A stretch of DNA of 64,000 nt from Aldehydirespirator sp965221215 (GCA_965221215.1 OZ244872.1:1302001-1366000), one strand, 5' to 3'. Positions 42,452 to 50,356 are shown, numbered from the stretch's first letter. Numbers and translations: made by a program. The notes: generated by a model from the sequence alone, not told the origin.

Positions 42452-43210
42452 GTGCGCAGGCTCTTGCCGCCACCGGTTGCCGAAGTTGATCCGATGGGTC
42501 TCTACCCGACTCTGGAGAGGCCCAAGCCCGCGGGACGGCCGTGGCTGATGATCAACATGATCGCCTCCGCCGACGGCGCCATCGCTATCGACGGGACCAG
42601 CGAGGCGCTGGGCAACCTCGCCGATGCTGCTGTGTTCTCGGCGGTGCGGGCCAGCGCCGACTGGATCGTGGCCGCGGCGGGCACGGTGCGGGCCGAGCGC
42701 TACAGACTGCCCCGACCGGGCGCGGCGTCGCAGCGGGCGCGGCGTGCCGCGGGTCGGGCCGAGCGTCCCCGGCTGGCCGTGGTGAGCAGCAGCCTCGACC
42801 TCGATCCGGGCCTGCCGCTGTTCGCCGACCAGAAGCCCGACGACGACCGAGCGTTGATCCTCACCGGCCGCGACGCCTCGGCCGCCGCGGTTGAGGCGCT
42901 CGAGCCGGTGGCGGAGGTGGTGCGACTGGCCTCGGTGCGGCCCCAACCGGGCGAGATCCTCGCCGAACTGGACCGCCGCGGTGCCGCAGTGGTGCTGTCG
43001 GAGGGCGGCCCGTCGTTCAACGCACAGTTCGCCGACGCCGGGCTGATCGATGAGCTGTGCCTGTCGATCGCGCCGCTCGTGGCCGGCGGCCCCAGCCCCC
43101 GCATCGTTCACGGATCGCTGCGGGCCCTTCCGCTCAACCTGTCCATCAATCATCTTCTCGAAGCCTCCGACACACTGTTTGTGCGCTACCTGTCGGCCGC
43201 GACCAACTGA
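42452..43210 (+). CDS. RibD C-terminal-domain reductase family protein
   Basis: The 252-residue dihydrofolate-reductase-fold protein is similar to the reductase half of RibD (5-amino-6-(5-phosphoribosylamino)uracil reductase). Visible are WLMINMIASADGAIAIDGTSE near the start, the cofactor region VLSEGGPSFNAQFADAGLIDELCLSIAP, and a SADWIVAAAGTVRAERY segment. No deaminase domain is present, so it is not a complete RibD. Actinobacterial stand-alone members are usually called pyrimidine reductase family proteins. The GTG at 42452 is chosen for its leaderless arrangement; an in-frame GTG at 42434 is possible. It is divergent from nrdJ. Confidence 0.82.
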   Translation: MRRLLPPPVAEVDPMGLYPTLERPKPAGRPWLMINMIASADGAIAIDGTSEALGNLADAAVFSAVRASADWIVAAAGTVRAERYRLPRPGAASQRARRAAGRAERPRLAVVSSSLDLDPGLPLFADQKPDDDRALILTGRDASAAAVEALEPVAEVVRLASVRPQPGEILAELDRRGAAVVLSEGGPSFNAQFADAGLIDELCLSIAPLVAGGPSPRIVHGSLRALPLNLSINHLLEASDTLFVRYLSAATN

Positions 43211-43250
43211 CTCGCCCCGTCCGAGCCGACCGCGACCGCCGAATCGTGCA

Positions 43251-43386
43251 AAGGGCGAGCGCAAATCTGTGAGAGCGCCTCGCTCCGAGATGGTGTCATT
43301 CCCGCTCCTGTTCGCTTCGCTCACGGGCCGCTCGCTCCACGGCCTCGCCCGTATGGACCGAATCGCTCGCCATCCGCTCGGCCTCC
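43251..43386 (-). repeat. dispersed palindromic repeat, near-complete copy overlapping the LysM gene end
   Basis: Reading on the minus strand gives AGGCCGAGCGGATGG, then CATACGGGCGAGGCCGTGG, GCGAGCGGCCCGTGAGCG, GCGAACAGGAGCGGGAATGA and an ending CTCTCACAGATTTGCGCTCG. This follows the same order as the copies at 57118-57408. The stop codon of the LysM gene is the TGA inside GGGAATGAC, so the left two-thirds of the repeat is translated as its last 28 or so residues. Confidence 0.8.
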
Positions 43387-43769
43387 AGCCAGATGCGCTG
43401 GCCGGGCTCCAGCGCGGCGGCTTCCACAATCTCGGACAGGTCGTGGACCGCAGCCCTGGGATCGCCCGCAGCGACGGCCAGGGCAATGGCCCACAACGTG
43501 TCGCCCGGCTGCACCACATAGACCCCGGCCGGTTCAGCCATCAGCGAGGTGTCGCCAGTCGCGGGCCAGGGGTTGGACTCCCCCGGTGGCACGCCATCGG
43601 GCCGGGCCACCGCCAACACCAACGCCAAGGCAGCGACTGCCACCACGGCCACCGCCAAACGGCGGCGGCGATACACCGCGTCGGGCAGCCGCATGCCCGG
43701 CGCCGCTGCCGGTGCGGACGAGACGCGGGAGGGGACCAGTTCGATGGCGGGCCAGTCGGGTGTTGGCAT
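43296..43769 (-). CDS. LysM-domain membrane-anchored protein next to lexA (ChiZ-like)
   Basis: The 157-residue protein has a short cytoplasmic N-terminus, one transmembrane segment after a basic RRRR cluster, and an extracellular LysM domain (VYVVQPGDTLWAIALAVAAGD...LEPGQRIWLE) that binds peptidoglycan. In mycobacteria the gene divergent from lexA, Rv2719c/ChiZ, is a damage-induced LysM protein that delays division; position and architecture match. The last 28 or so residues (VERAARERSEQERE at the end) are encoded by a copy of the dispersed repeat. The ATG at 43769 is used. An upstream start at 43949 would translate a second repeat copy and is less likely. Confidence 0.82.
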   Translation of the reverse strand: MPTPDWPAIELVPSRVSSAPAAAPGMRLPDAVYRRRRLAVAVVAVAALALVLAVARPDGVPPGESNPWPATGDTSLMAEPAGVYVVQPGDTLWAIALAVAAGDPRAAVHDLSEIVEAAALEPGQRIWLEAERMASDSVHTGEAVERAARERSEQERE

Positions 43770-43820
43770 GTCGCCATCGTCGCGCCGGGGTGTGACAGCG
43801 AACTCGAGTCCTCCCAAATT

Positions 43821-43913
43821 CCCAAGAGTGCACGCAAATTGGCGAGAGCCGGTCGCGTCGCAGCGGGGTCTTTCCCGCTCATGTTCGCTGCGCTCACGGG
43901 CCGCTCGGCCTCT
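43821..43913 (-). repeat. dispersed palindromic repeat, short variant
   Basis: On the minus strand it reads AGAGGCCGAGCGGCCCGTGA, GCGCAGCGAACATGAGCGGG, AAAGACCCCGCTGCGACGCG and ends near CAATTTGCGTGCACTCTTGGG. It lacks the internal 50-bp block present in longer copies. It lies between the LexA boxes and the LysM gene, in its likely 5' leader. Confidence 0.8.
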
Positions 43914-43928
43914 GAGATGCTTGACATC

Positions 43929-43940
43929 GAACGCATGTTC
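43929..43940. promoter_or_regulatory. LexA box 1 (GAAC-GCAT-GTTC)
   Basis: A perfect GAAC-N4-GTTC actinobacterial SOS operator lies directly after a TTGACA hexamer at 43921-43926, the same arrangement as at the recA promoter. It is in the divergent region between the LysM gene and lexA. Confidence 0.85.
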
Positions 43941-43998
43941 CGCAAACATTTGTATGGATCCTTCCCCTAGATGCCCGTCAGCCTCGTATAATGTGACC

Positions 43999-44010
43999 GA
44001 ACTAGTGTTC
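43999..44010. promoter_or_regulatory. LexA box 2 (GAAC-TAGT-GTTC)
   Basis: This perfect SOS operator starts 7 bases after a TATAAT hexamer (43987-43992) and lies upstream of lexA. Binding would block a lexA promoter here. Confidence 0.88.
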
Positions 44011-44024
44011 GTCTACACTATAGC

Positions 44025-44036
44025 GAACACCTGTTC
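44025..44036. promoter_or_regulatory. LexA box 3 (GAAC-ACCT-GTTC)
   Basis: The third perfect operator is 26 bp from box 2 centre to centre and 37 bases before the lexA start. A TACACT hexamer lies between boxes 2 and 3. Three sites imply tight autoregulation. Confidence 0.88.
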
Positions 44037-44072
44037 GCACCACTACCCGGAGTCCAAGATCGGAGATTCGCC

Positions 44073-44717
44073 ATGACGCCGCCACCGGACCGCAAGCCGC
44101 TCACCGCCCGCCGCCGCCAGATCCTCGATGCCATCGTGGAGCACCAGCGAGCCCACGGATACCCGCCGTCGATCCGGGAGATTGCCTCCGAAGTGGGGCT
44201 GAAGTCGCCGGCGTCGGTCAAGGCCCACATCGATGTGCTCGACTCGGCCGGCTACCTGCGGGTCGATCCCACCCGGCCCCGGGCCATCGAGGTGCGCTAC
44301 GACGAGAACTCCGGTGCCGCGCTCGAGCGTCGGCCGGTGCGCCATGTGCCCCTCGTGGGCGACGTGGCCGCAGGCACCGGCGTGTTGGCCGCGGAGAACG
44401 TGGAGGAGCTGGTGCCGATGCCCGCCGACCTCACCGGCGAGGGCGACCTCTTCATGCTGCGAGTGCGGGGCGACTCGATGATCGACGCCGGCATCCTCGA
44501 CGGCGACTACGTAGTGTGCCGGGCCCAGACCACCGCCGAGAGCGGCGAGATCGTGGTGGCGGGAATACCCGGCGACGAGGCCACCGTGAAGACGCTGCGG
44601 CGGCGCAACGGCCGGATCGTGCTCGAGCCGGCCAACGAACTGCTGGAGCCCATGGAGTTCTCACCCGACGAGGCAACCGTCTACGGCAAGGTAGTCACCG
44701 TCATGAGGCGCTACTAG
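44073..44717 (+). CDS. lexA: SOS repressor LexA
   Basis: The 214-residue repressor and self-cleaving protease has an N-terminal winged helix (residues about 8-75, RRRQILDAIVEHQRAHGYPP and SIREIASEVGLKSPASVKAH). The autocleavage bond Ala100-Gly101 is in GDVAAGTGV, the catalytic serine is Ser135 (GDSMIDAG), and the lysine is Lys173 (EATVKTLRR). The ATG at 44073 has GGAG 7 bases upstream. Three GAAC-N4-GTTC boxes precede it. It is divergent from the LysM gene, as in mycobacteria. Confidence 0.97.
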   Translation: MTPPPDRKPLTARRRQILDAIVEHQRAHGYPPSIREIASEVGLKSPASVKAHIDVLDSAGYLRVDPTRPRAIEVRYDENSGAALERRPVRHVPLVGDVAAGTGVLAAENVEELVPMPADLTGEGDLFMLRVRGDSMIDAGILDGDYVVCRAQTTAESGEIVVAGIPGDEATVKTLRRRNGRIVLEPANELLEPMEFSPDEATVYGKVVTVMRRY

Positions 44718-44731
44718 ACGTCCATCCCTCG

Positions 44732-44767
44732 GCGCGACGGGCTTGCCCCTGCCCGCGCCCGCTCTCA
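44732..44767 (+). repeat. 3'-end fragment of the dispersed palindromic repeat
   Basis: GCGCGACGGGCTTGCCCCTG followed by CCCGCGCCCGCTCTCAG matches the right end of the copy near 57370-57408 (GCGACGGGCTTGCATCTGCTCGCGCACGCTCTTGG). It lies between the lexA and dapE stops. Confidence 0.45.
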
Positions 44768-45880
44768 GAGACCGGTTCCGTCGAGCAGGAGGTCTTTGAG
44801 AACTCGGTAGACGCGGTGCAGCGAGTCGCGGTGCAATTGCTCACCGCTGGTGTGGGCCAGCAGCGGATCGCCCGGCCCGAAGTTCGAGGCCGGCACGCTG
44901 CGGGCCGCGAAGAAGGCGGCATCGGTCCAGCCCAGCTTGGCCCGTGGCGCCGCGCCGCTGTTGCGCACCACCGCCTTGAGCAGTGAATGGTCCAGGCCGG
45001 GGTCGGCGGGTGGCGCCATATCGACTACCTCCACCTCGTCGCCGGGCTCGAGCACCGGCTCAATCAAGTCTCGGACGTGCTGTTCAGCCTGCTCGGGCAT
45101 GCGGTCGGGCGCAAAGCGGTGGTTGACGGTGACGGCCGCCGAGTCGGGGACGACGTTGCCGGCCACCCCGCCCTCGATGTGCACCGCCTGCAGCCCCTCA
45201 CGGAACTCGCACCCTGAGATCACCGGTCGCCGGGGCTCGTACGCCTCGATCACCGCCAGCAGAGTTCTCAGCCGGTGGATGGCGTTGCGGCCCATCCAAG
45301 CTCGAGCGGTGTGAGCCCTCTCGCCAGCGAGCGTCACCTTGACCCTCATGGTGCCCTGGCAGCCGGCCTCGACGATCCCCCCGGTGGGCTCCAGCAGCAG
45401 GGCCACATCGCCGTTCAGCAGGTCGGGGCAGGCCGCTTCCACCTCGCGCAACCCGTTGTGGACCGCGGCCACCTCCTCGCGGGCGTAGAAGACGTAGCTG
45501 ACATCGACGATCGGACGCGTCACATTCCGGGCCAGCTCGAGCAGCACGGCCACGCCGCCCTTCATGTCGGCCGCGCCCAGGCCCCACAGCACGTCCCCGT
45601 CGATGCGGGCGGAAGCGTTGCCGCTGGGCGGCACGGTGTCGGTGTGCCCGGCCAGAACGATCCGCCACTGACGACCCAGATCGGTGCGGGCCACCAGATT
45701 GTCGCCGATCCGGGCCACGTCGAGATGGTCGCTGACGCTCTGCAGCGACTCCTCGATCAGGTCGGTGATGCGCCCCTCGTCGAAGCTGACCGACGGCACC
45801 GCCACCAGGTCCGCTGCCAGCCCGAAAAGATCGCCCTCCGCAAGGAGGCCCTCGGTTGAGAACGTGTGAACCTCAGCCAC
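44765..45880 (-). CDS. dapE: succinyl-diaminopimelate desuccinylase
   Basis: The 371-residue M20-family metallohydrolase removes succinate from N-succinyl-LL-DAP. Zinc ligands and catalytic residues are visible: LAGHTDTVPP, LGAADMKGGVAVLL, FYAREEVAAVHNG (the catalytic and ligand glutamates), and LEPTGGIVEAGCQGT, with a dimerisation domain containing AHTARAWMGRNAIHR. The GTG at 45880 is chosen from the expected N-terminal length; no strong ribosome site precedes it, so the start is uncertain by a few codons. It is downstream of dapD and dapC in the same direction. Confidence 0.92.
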   Translation of the reverse strand: MAEVHTFSTEGLLAEGDLFGLAADLVAVPSVSFDEGRITDLIEESLQSVSDHLDVARIGDNLVARTDLGRQWRIVLAGHTDTVPPSGNASARIDGDVLWGLGAADMKGGVAVLLELARNVTRPIVDVSYVFYAREEVAAVHNGLREVEAACPDLLNGDVALLLEPTGGIVEAGCQGTMRVKVTLAGERAHTARAWMGRNAIHRLRTLLAVIEAYEPRRPVISGCEFREGLQAVHIEGGVAGNVVPDSAAVTVNHRFAPDRMPEQAEQHVRDLIEPVLEPGDEVEVVDMAPPADPGLDHSLLKAVVRNSGAAPRAKLGWTDAAFFAARSVPASNFGPGDPLLAHTSGEQLHRDSLHRVYRVLKDLLLDGTGL

Positions 45881-45963
45881 AGTCAAAAGCTGTCTGTCGC
45901 GCCGAGAGTCCGCGCCGCCGATCCCCGCGGCGGCGTGACGGATCTCGCACTTGCCGCTCGCGA

Positions 45964-46788
45964 TCAGGTGGTGGCGCCGTGGTCGCGCAGGATCTGGTTG
46001 AGGGCCGACTTGTCGTGGCGCTCGCCTTCGGACAGACGCTTGATCACCAGCACCGCCGGCAGTCCGAACTCGCCGCCTCCGAAGCGGCGGGCCCGGGTGC
46101 CGAACACCGCCACCGACCAGGGCGGCACTTCGCCCCGGCTCACCTCCTCGCCGGTGGAGGCGTCGATCACCGGGATCGAGCCGGTGAGGATCGCCCCCGC
46201 GCCGAGCACAGTGCCCCGACCCACTCGCGCACCCTCGGCCACGATGCAGCGGCTGCCGATGAGGCAGTCGTCCTCCACGATCACGGGCTGGGCCACGGGC
46301 GGCTCCAGCACCCCGCCGATGCCGACCCCGCCCGAGAGGTGGACGTTGGCGCCGATCTGGGCGCACGACCCCACCGTGGCCCAGGTGTCCACCATGGTGT
46401 TGGCCCCCACATGGGCGCCGATGTTGGTGTAGCTGGGCATCATGATCACGCCCGGAGCCTGGTAGCTGCCCCAGCGGGCCGACGCTCCCGGCATCACCCT
46501 CACACTGCGGGCCGCGTAGTCGGTCTTGAGCGGGATCTTGTCGGCGAACTCGAAGGGGCCGAGCTCTACGGTGCTCATCTTGGCGGTCGAGAACAGCAGC
46601 AGGATGGCCTGCTTGCACCACTGGTTGACCTGCACCGCGCCGTCGTCAAGGACCTCGGCCACCCGGGCCGCGCCGGTGTCGAGAGCGTCGATGGCCTCGT
46701 GGATCGTGTCGATCACTTCGGGGTCGTCGGCGTCGAGGTCGCCGCGAGCCTCCCAGAGCTGGCCGATGCGGGATTCAAGCGTTGACAT
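45964..46788 (-). CDS. dapD: tetrahydrodipicolinate N-succinyltransferase, proteobacterial type
   Basis: The 274-residue left-handed beta-helix acyltransferase transfers succinyl from succinyl-CoA to tetrahydrodipicolinate. Hexapeptide repeats include MPSYTNIGAHVGANTMVDTW, ATVGSCAQIGANVHLSGGVG and IGGVLEPPVAQPVIVED. This order, the HQW-like VNQWCKQAILLLF segment and the DKIPLKTDY segment match the E. coli-type enzyme (274 residues) and not the longer, distinct mycobacterial DapD. The ATG at 46788 is preceded by TAGCCT 8 bases upstream and no ribosome site, so it may also be leaderless. It is 32 bp from dapC. Confidence 0.95.
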   Translation of the reverse strand: MSTLESRIGQLWEARGDLDADDPEVIDTIHEAIDALDTGAARVAEVLDDGAVQVNQWCKQAILLLFSTAKMSTVELGPFEFADKIPLKTDYAARSVRVMPGASARWGSYQAPGVIMMPSYTNIGAHVGANTMVDTWATVGSCAQIGANVHLSGGVGIGGVLEPPVAQPVIVEDDCLIGSRCIVAEGARVGRGTVLGAGAILTGSIPVIDASTGEEVSRGEVPPWSVAVFGTRARRFGGGEFGLPAVLVIKRLSEGERHDKSALNQILRDHGATT

Positions 46789-46820
46789 GGGCGGAGAGGC
46801 TACTGGGCGGGATCGGTTAC

Positions 46821-47969
46821 CTACCCGCTCGGTCTCTGGGCGAGCCGGTGCAGGGCGAGATCTAGGCGTTCGGACGGCTGGACCGCGGCGATGCGCACGA
46901 AGCCCCGCGGATCGCCGGCGCCGGCTGGCACGGACTGCTCGCAGTAGAACTCGCCGGGACTCACGATCAGTCCCGCGCCGCGGGCCAGCGTGCGGGCGAA
47001 GGCCCAGGCGTCACCGGCGGGGGCGGGCGCCCACAGGTAGATGGCCCCGCCCGGCATGGACGGCTGCGATCCGGCCGCGGCGGCGATGTCGGCCAAGCGA
47101 TGCAGCCGGCGCCGGTACCGGGCCGCCTGCTCATCGACGTGAGCCTGATCGGCCCAGGCCGCCACCGCGGCCGCTTGCACCGGTCCGGGCACCATGCAGC
47201 CGGCGTGCTTGCGGCACTCGCGCAGATAGTGGACCAACGCGGCGTCTCCGGCATAGAAACCGGCCCGCACCCCGGCCATGTTCGACCGCTTCGACAGGGA
47301 GTGCACCGCCAGCACGCCCTCGGTGCCGTGCTCGAGGATGGTGCGGGGCCGACCGTCCCAAGTGAACTCGGCGTAGCACTCGTCGCTGGCCACCAGCACG
47401 CCGTTGCGTCTGCCCCAGGCCGCGGCGGCGCCGAGGTCGTCGAGTGCGCCGGCCGGGTTGCTCGGCGTGTTGACCCACAGACACAGGGCGCGGCCGGCGT
47501 CGCTGCGCTCGATCGAGTCGACGTCGATGCGGAACTGGTCGTCTACCGCCACCGCAACGGCCCGGCACCCGGCCAGGGCCGCGCCCATCGCGTACGACGG
47601 ATATGAGACCGACGGATACAGCACGGTGTCGCGCTCGGGGGATCGCAGCCTCAGATAGCGCGGCAGCGAGGCCACGAACTCCTTGGTGCCTATGCAGGCG
47701 GCCAGCTCGGCATCGGGGTCCACGCCGACCCCGAAGCGGCGCTGCATCCAGGCGGCCGCGGCCTCCCGGAACGCCGGCGAGCCGATCGATGCCGGGTAGC
47801 CTCGCTCGGATCCCGATGCGGCCAGGGCCTCCACCACCGGCGGGGGCGGCGGGTCGCAAGGTGTCCCGATAGAGCAGTCGATGGCGCCGCCGGGAAGCTT
47901 GGCCGCCTCGGCCCGCAGCACATTCAGCCGCTCGTAGGGATACACCGGCGGCACGAAGCCAGCCGTCAT
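46821..47969 (-). CDS. dapC: succinyldiaminopimelate transaminase
   Basis: The 382-residue fold-type I aminotransferase of the actinobacterial DapC type makes N-succinyl-LL-DAP. Lys227 in HSLSKRSNMAGVRAGF binds PLP. LWVNTPSNPAG and VASDECYAEFTWDG supply the other cofactor contacts, and SIGTPCDPPPPPV is the DapC-like N-terminal stretch. The ATG at 47969 is preferred over an in-frame start 69 bases upstream because it gives the family N-terminus FVPPVYPYERL. The three genes dapC-dapD-dapE run in pathway-compatible order after the hflX group. Confidence 0.9.
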   Translation of the reverse strand: MTAGFVPPVYPYERLNVLRAEAAKLPGGAIDCSIGTPCDPPPPPVVEALAASGSERGYPASIGSPAFREAAAAWMQRRFGVGVDPDAELAACIGTKEFVASLPRYLRLRSPERDTVLYPSVSYPSYAMGAALAGCRAVAVAVDDQFRIDVDSIERSDAGRALCLWVNTPSNPAGALDDLGAAAAWGRRNGVLVASDECYAEFTWDGRPRTILEHGTEGVLAVHSLSKRSNMAGVRAGFYAGDAALVHYLRECRKHAGCMVPGPVQAAAVAAWADQAHVDEQAARYRRRLHRLADIAAAAGSQPSMPGGAIYLWAPAPAGDAWAFARTLARGAGLIVSPGEFYCEQSVPAGAGDPRGFVRIAAVQPSERLDLALHRLAQRPSG

Positions 47970-48010
47970 GCCGGTGCCTCGCATCGGGCCGCGGCTCGGG
48001 GCAGCCTCAC

Positions 48011-48120
48011 CCGACGCCGGTAGTCCTCGACGGGGCATCCGGCATCGGAGCGATCAGTCATCCGTCGTCGGTAGCTCTCGACGGCGCATCCCCCGAAGCG
48101 ATCAGTCATCCGTCATCGGA
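48011..48120. repeat. two-and-a-fraction tandem copies of a roughly 50-bp repeat overlapping the hflX stop
   Basis: Units begin at 48011 (CCGACGCCGGTAG), 48062 (CCGTCGTCGGTAG) and 48110 (CCGTCATCGG) and end with GCGATCAGTCAT. The hflX stop codon (48106-48108) lies at the end of the second unit, so the last few hflX codons are part of a third, partial unit. Confidence 0.7.
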
Positions 48121-49524
48121 GCCGTTGACCACAAAAGGCCCCAGCGCGCCCACCGAGTCGGGCTGCAGGCGGGCCCGCACCCTCATGCCTCGCTCGGTGG
48201 CGGCCGACTCCAGCACCTGACCCTCGCGGTGAACGCCGGCCAGCACATCGCCGCGGTCCCACGGCACCACCAGCTCCACCTCTTGGGCGACGCGGCGCAT
48301 CCGGTCTCCGATGGCGCCCAGGAGCTGCTCGGTTCCCTCGCCGGTGGCGACCGACACGGCCACCGATCCCTCGGTGCGCTGCGCCAGGCGAGCCGCGCCG
48401 GGACCAAGGTCGCTCTTGTTGAACACCACCAGTTCGGTGATGCCGTCGGCGCCGATCTCGGCCAGGACCTCCCGCACCGCGGCCATCGAGCCGTCGGGGT
48501 CGGCGTCGGCGCCATCGACCACATGGACCAGCAGGTCGGCGTCTCGCACCACGTCGAGGGTGGTCTTGAACGCCTCCACCAGCTGGTGGGGCAGCTTGCG
48601 AACGAAACCCACGGTGTCGGTGAGGAACACCGTCTCGCCGCCGGGCAGCGCCAGGCGCCGGGTGGTGGGGTCGAGAGTGGCGAAGAGTCGGTCCTCCACG
48701 GTCACGGCCGCCGCGGTCAGGCGGTTGAGCAGCGACGACTTGCCCGCGTTGGTGTAGCCGACGATGGCCGCCGAGCGGTTCCGGGTGCGGCCCCGCGCCT
48801 TGGACTGGGTGCGGCGGTGGCCGGAAATGCGGCGGAGATCGCCCTCGAGCTTGTGAATGCGGCGCTCCAGGCGGCGGCGGTCCACTTCGAGCTGGGTCTC
48901 GCCCGGTCCTCGGGTGCCTATCCCGCCCGCCTGCTGCGACAGACGCCGCCCCGCGCCCCGCAGGCGGGGCAGCCGGTAGCGGAGCTGGGCCAGCTCGACC
49001 TGGGCCCTGCCCTCGGGGGTGCTGGCGTTCTGGGCGAAAATGTCGAGGATCACCGCGGTGCGGTCCAGCGCGGTGCGCCCCAGCAGCCGCTCCAGGTTGA
49101 ACTGCTGGGCGGGGCTGAGCTCGTCGTCGAACACCACCGTGTCGCAGTCCACCGCCTCGGCCACGGCCCTGATCTCGCGGGCCTTGCCCGAGCCCACGAA
49201 GGTGGCCGGATCGGGGGCGGACCGCCGCTGGCAGACCCGCTCAACGGCGTCGGCGCCGGCGGTGTCCACCAGCAGGCTCAACTCGTCGAGCGAGGCCTCG
49301 GTGGCGGCGGCGCCCCGGTCGGAGCGGACCATACCCACCAGCACGATCCGCTCCCGGAAGGCCCGATCGATCAGGCCTGCGCCGTCGCCCCCGAACTCCC
49401 CGAACCCGCCCCGATGGGTCTCGTGGTCGCGGTCAGCGGCCAACCCGTCGCTGTTGCCGCTGAGATCGTCTTGGGTGCGGTTGGCATCGAGTGGGTCTTC
49501 GGTCTCAGGCTGAGCCTCAGACAT
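48106..49524 (-). CDS. hflX: ribosome-associated GTPase HflX
   Basis: The 472-residue protein has an N-terminal HflX domain (VGSGKAREI, DTVVFDDELSPAQQFNLE, DRTAVILDIFAQNASTPEGR) and a glycine-rich RGPGETQLEVDRR linker. The GTPase domain has G1 VGYTNAGKSSLLN, G3 DTVGFVRKLP, and G4 VVFNKSD. HflX splits stalled or hibernating ribosomes. The ATG at 49524 overlaps the dapF stop by 8 bases. The first 55 or so residues are acidic and non-conserved. Gene order miaB-miaA-dapF-hflX is typical of actinobacteria. Confidence 0.95.
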   Translation of the reverse strand: MSEAQPETEDPLDANRTQDDLSGNSDGLAADRDHETHRGGFGEFGGDGAGLIDRAFRERIVLVGMVRSDRGAAATEASLDELSLLVDTAGADAVERVCQRRSAPDPATFVGSGKAREIRAVAEAVDCDTVVFDDELSPAQQFNLERLLGRTALDRTAVILDIFAQNASTPEGRAQVELAQLRYRLPRLRGAGRRLSQQAGGIGTRGPGETQLEVDRRRLERRIHKLEGDLRRISGHRRTQSKARGRTRNRSAAIVGYTNAGKSSLLNRLTAAAVTVEDRLFATLDPTTRRLALPGGETVFLTDTVGFVRKLPHQLVEAFKTTLDVVRDADLLVHVVDGADADPDGSMAAVREVLAEIGADGITELVVFNKSDLGPGAARLAQRTEGSVAVSVATGEGTEQLLGAIGDRMRRVAQEVELVVPWDRGDVLAGVHREGQVLESAATERGMRVRARLQPDSVGALGPFVVNGSDDG

Positions 49525-50356
49525 CGACGGTGTCCACCGCAGCCACGTAGACCGACTCGCCGGTCAGGGTGATCGGGTCGGCCAGATCGACCCGGGCGAA
49601 GCCGCCCGCCATCTTCACGCCCACAGTCTGGCCCAGCGAGCCCCAGCGGTGAAAGACCGCGGCCGCGGCCACCGCGCCCGTCCCGCACGCCGCGGTCGCC
49701 CCCGCGCCGCGCTCCCACACTTCGAGAGTCAGCTGGTCGCGAGCCGTCACCGCCCCGAAGTGGACGTTGATTCCGCCGCTGAAGAGAGCCTCCACCGCCG
49801 GTCCGGCGGGGTGCAGCGGCACCTCGTCGAGATCGGCCACCTCTACCACTACATGAGGATTACCGACGCTGACCGTGTCCCAGCGCAGCACCGCGTCGGG
49901 CTCCAGCACTCCGCTCAGCGCCGCGACGGGGCTGCGGCTGAGCCGGTCGGGGCTGGGGCCGGGGCCGATCTCGCCCATCTCGGTGGTGCCCAGCACGGTG
50001 GCGCGCCTGCCGGTGGGGCGGATCGTGCATCGCCGCGGACCGGCCACCGTGTCGATCACGATGTCGGCCTCGGGTGACGCCGCGGTGTGTGCGATGGCGT
50101 GGGCCAGGCAGCGCAGGCCGTTTCCCGACACCTCGGCGGCCGAGCCGTCACAGTTCCACAGCCGCATCGTGGCCGAGTCGCCGCCTGAGCCGACCACCGC
50201 GTAGATCAGCCCGTCGGCACCGACACCGAGGCGCCGATGGCACAACACGGCAGCCGTGCGTGACGCGTCGGCGGGCCGAGGCAGCTCATCGACCAGCGCC
50301 ACCAAGAAGTCGTTGCCCAACCCGTGCAGCTTGTGCAGTCGCAGCCCCGCGCCCAT
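49517..50356 (-). CDS. dapF: diaminopimelate epimerase with serine at the usual first catalytic cysteine
   Basis: The 279-residue two-domain epimerase converts LL-DAP to meso-DAP. The N-terminus LHKLHGLGNDFLV and the NPH segment VSVGNPHVVVEV are canonical. The second catalytic cysteine is present (Cys224 in TAACGTGAVA). The first catalytic position, normally Cys in an xCGNG motif, reads VSGNG with Ser77; a cysteine occurs at 83 (GLRC). Either activity is altered or another residue substitutes. The ATG at 50356 is chosen because upstream in-frame codons lack conservation. It is 8-bp overlapped with hflX and 44 bp from miaA. Confidence 0.93.
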   Translation of the reverse strand: MGAGLRLHKLHGLGNDFLVALVDELPRPADASRTAAVLCHRRLGVGADGLIYAVVGSGGDSATMRLWNCDGSAAEVSGNGLRCLAHAIAHTAASPEADIVIDTVAGPRRCTIRPTGRRATVLGTTEMGEIGPGPSPDRLSRSPVAALSGVLEPDAVLRWDTVSVGNPHVVVEVADLDEVPLHPAGPAVEALFSGGINVHFGAVTARDQLTLEVWERGAGATAACGTGAVAAAAVFHRWGSLGQTVGVKMAGGFARVDLADPITLTGESVYVAAVDTVDV

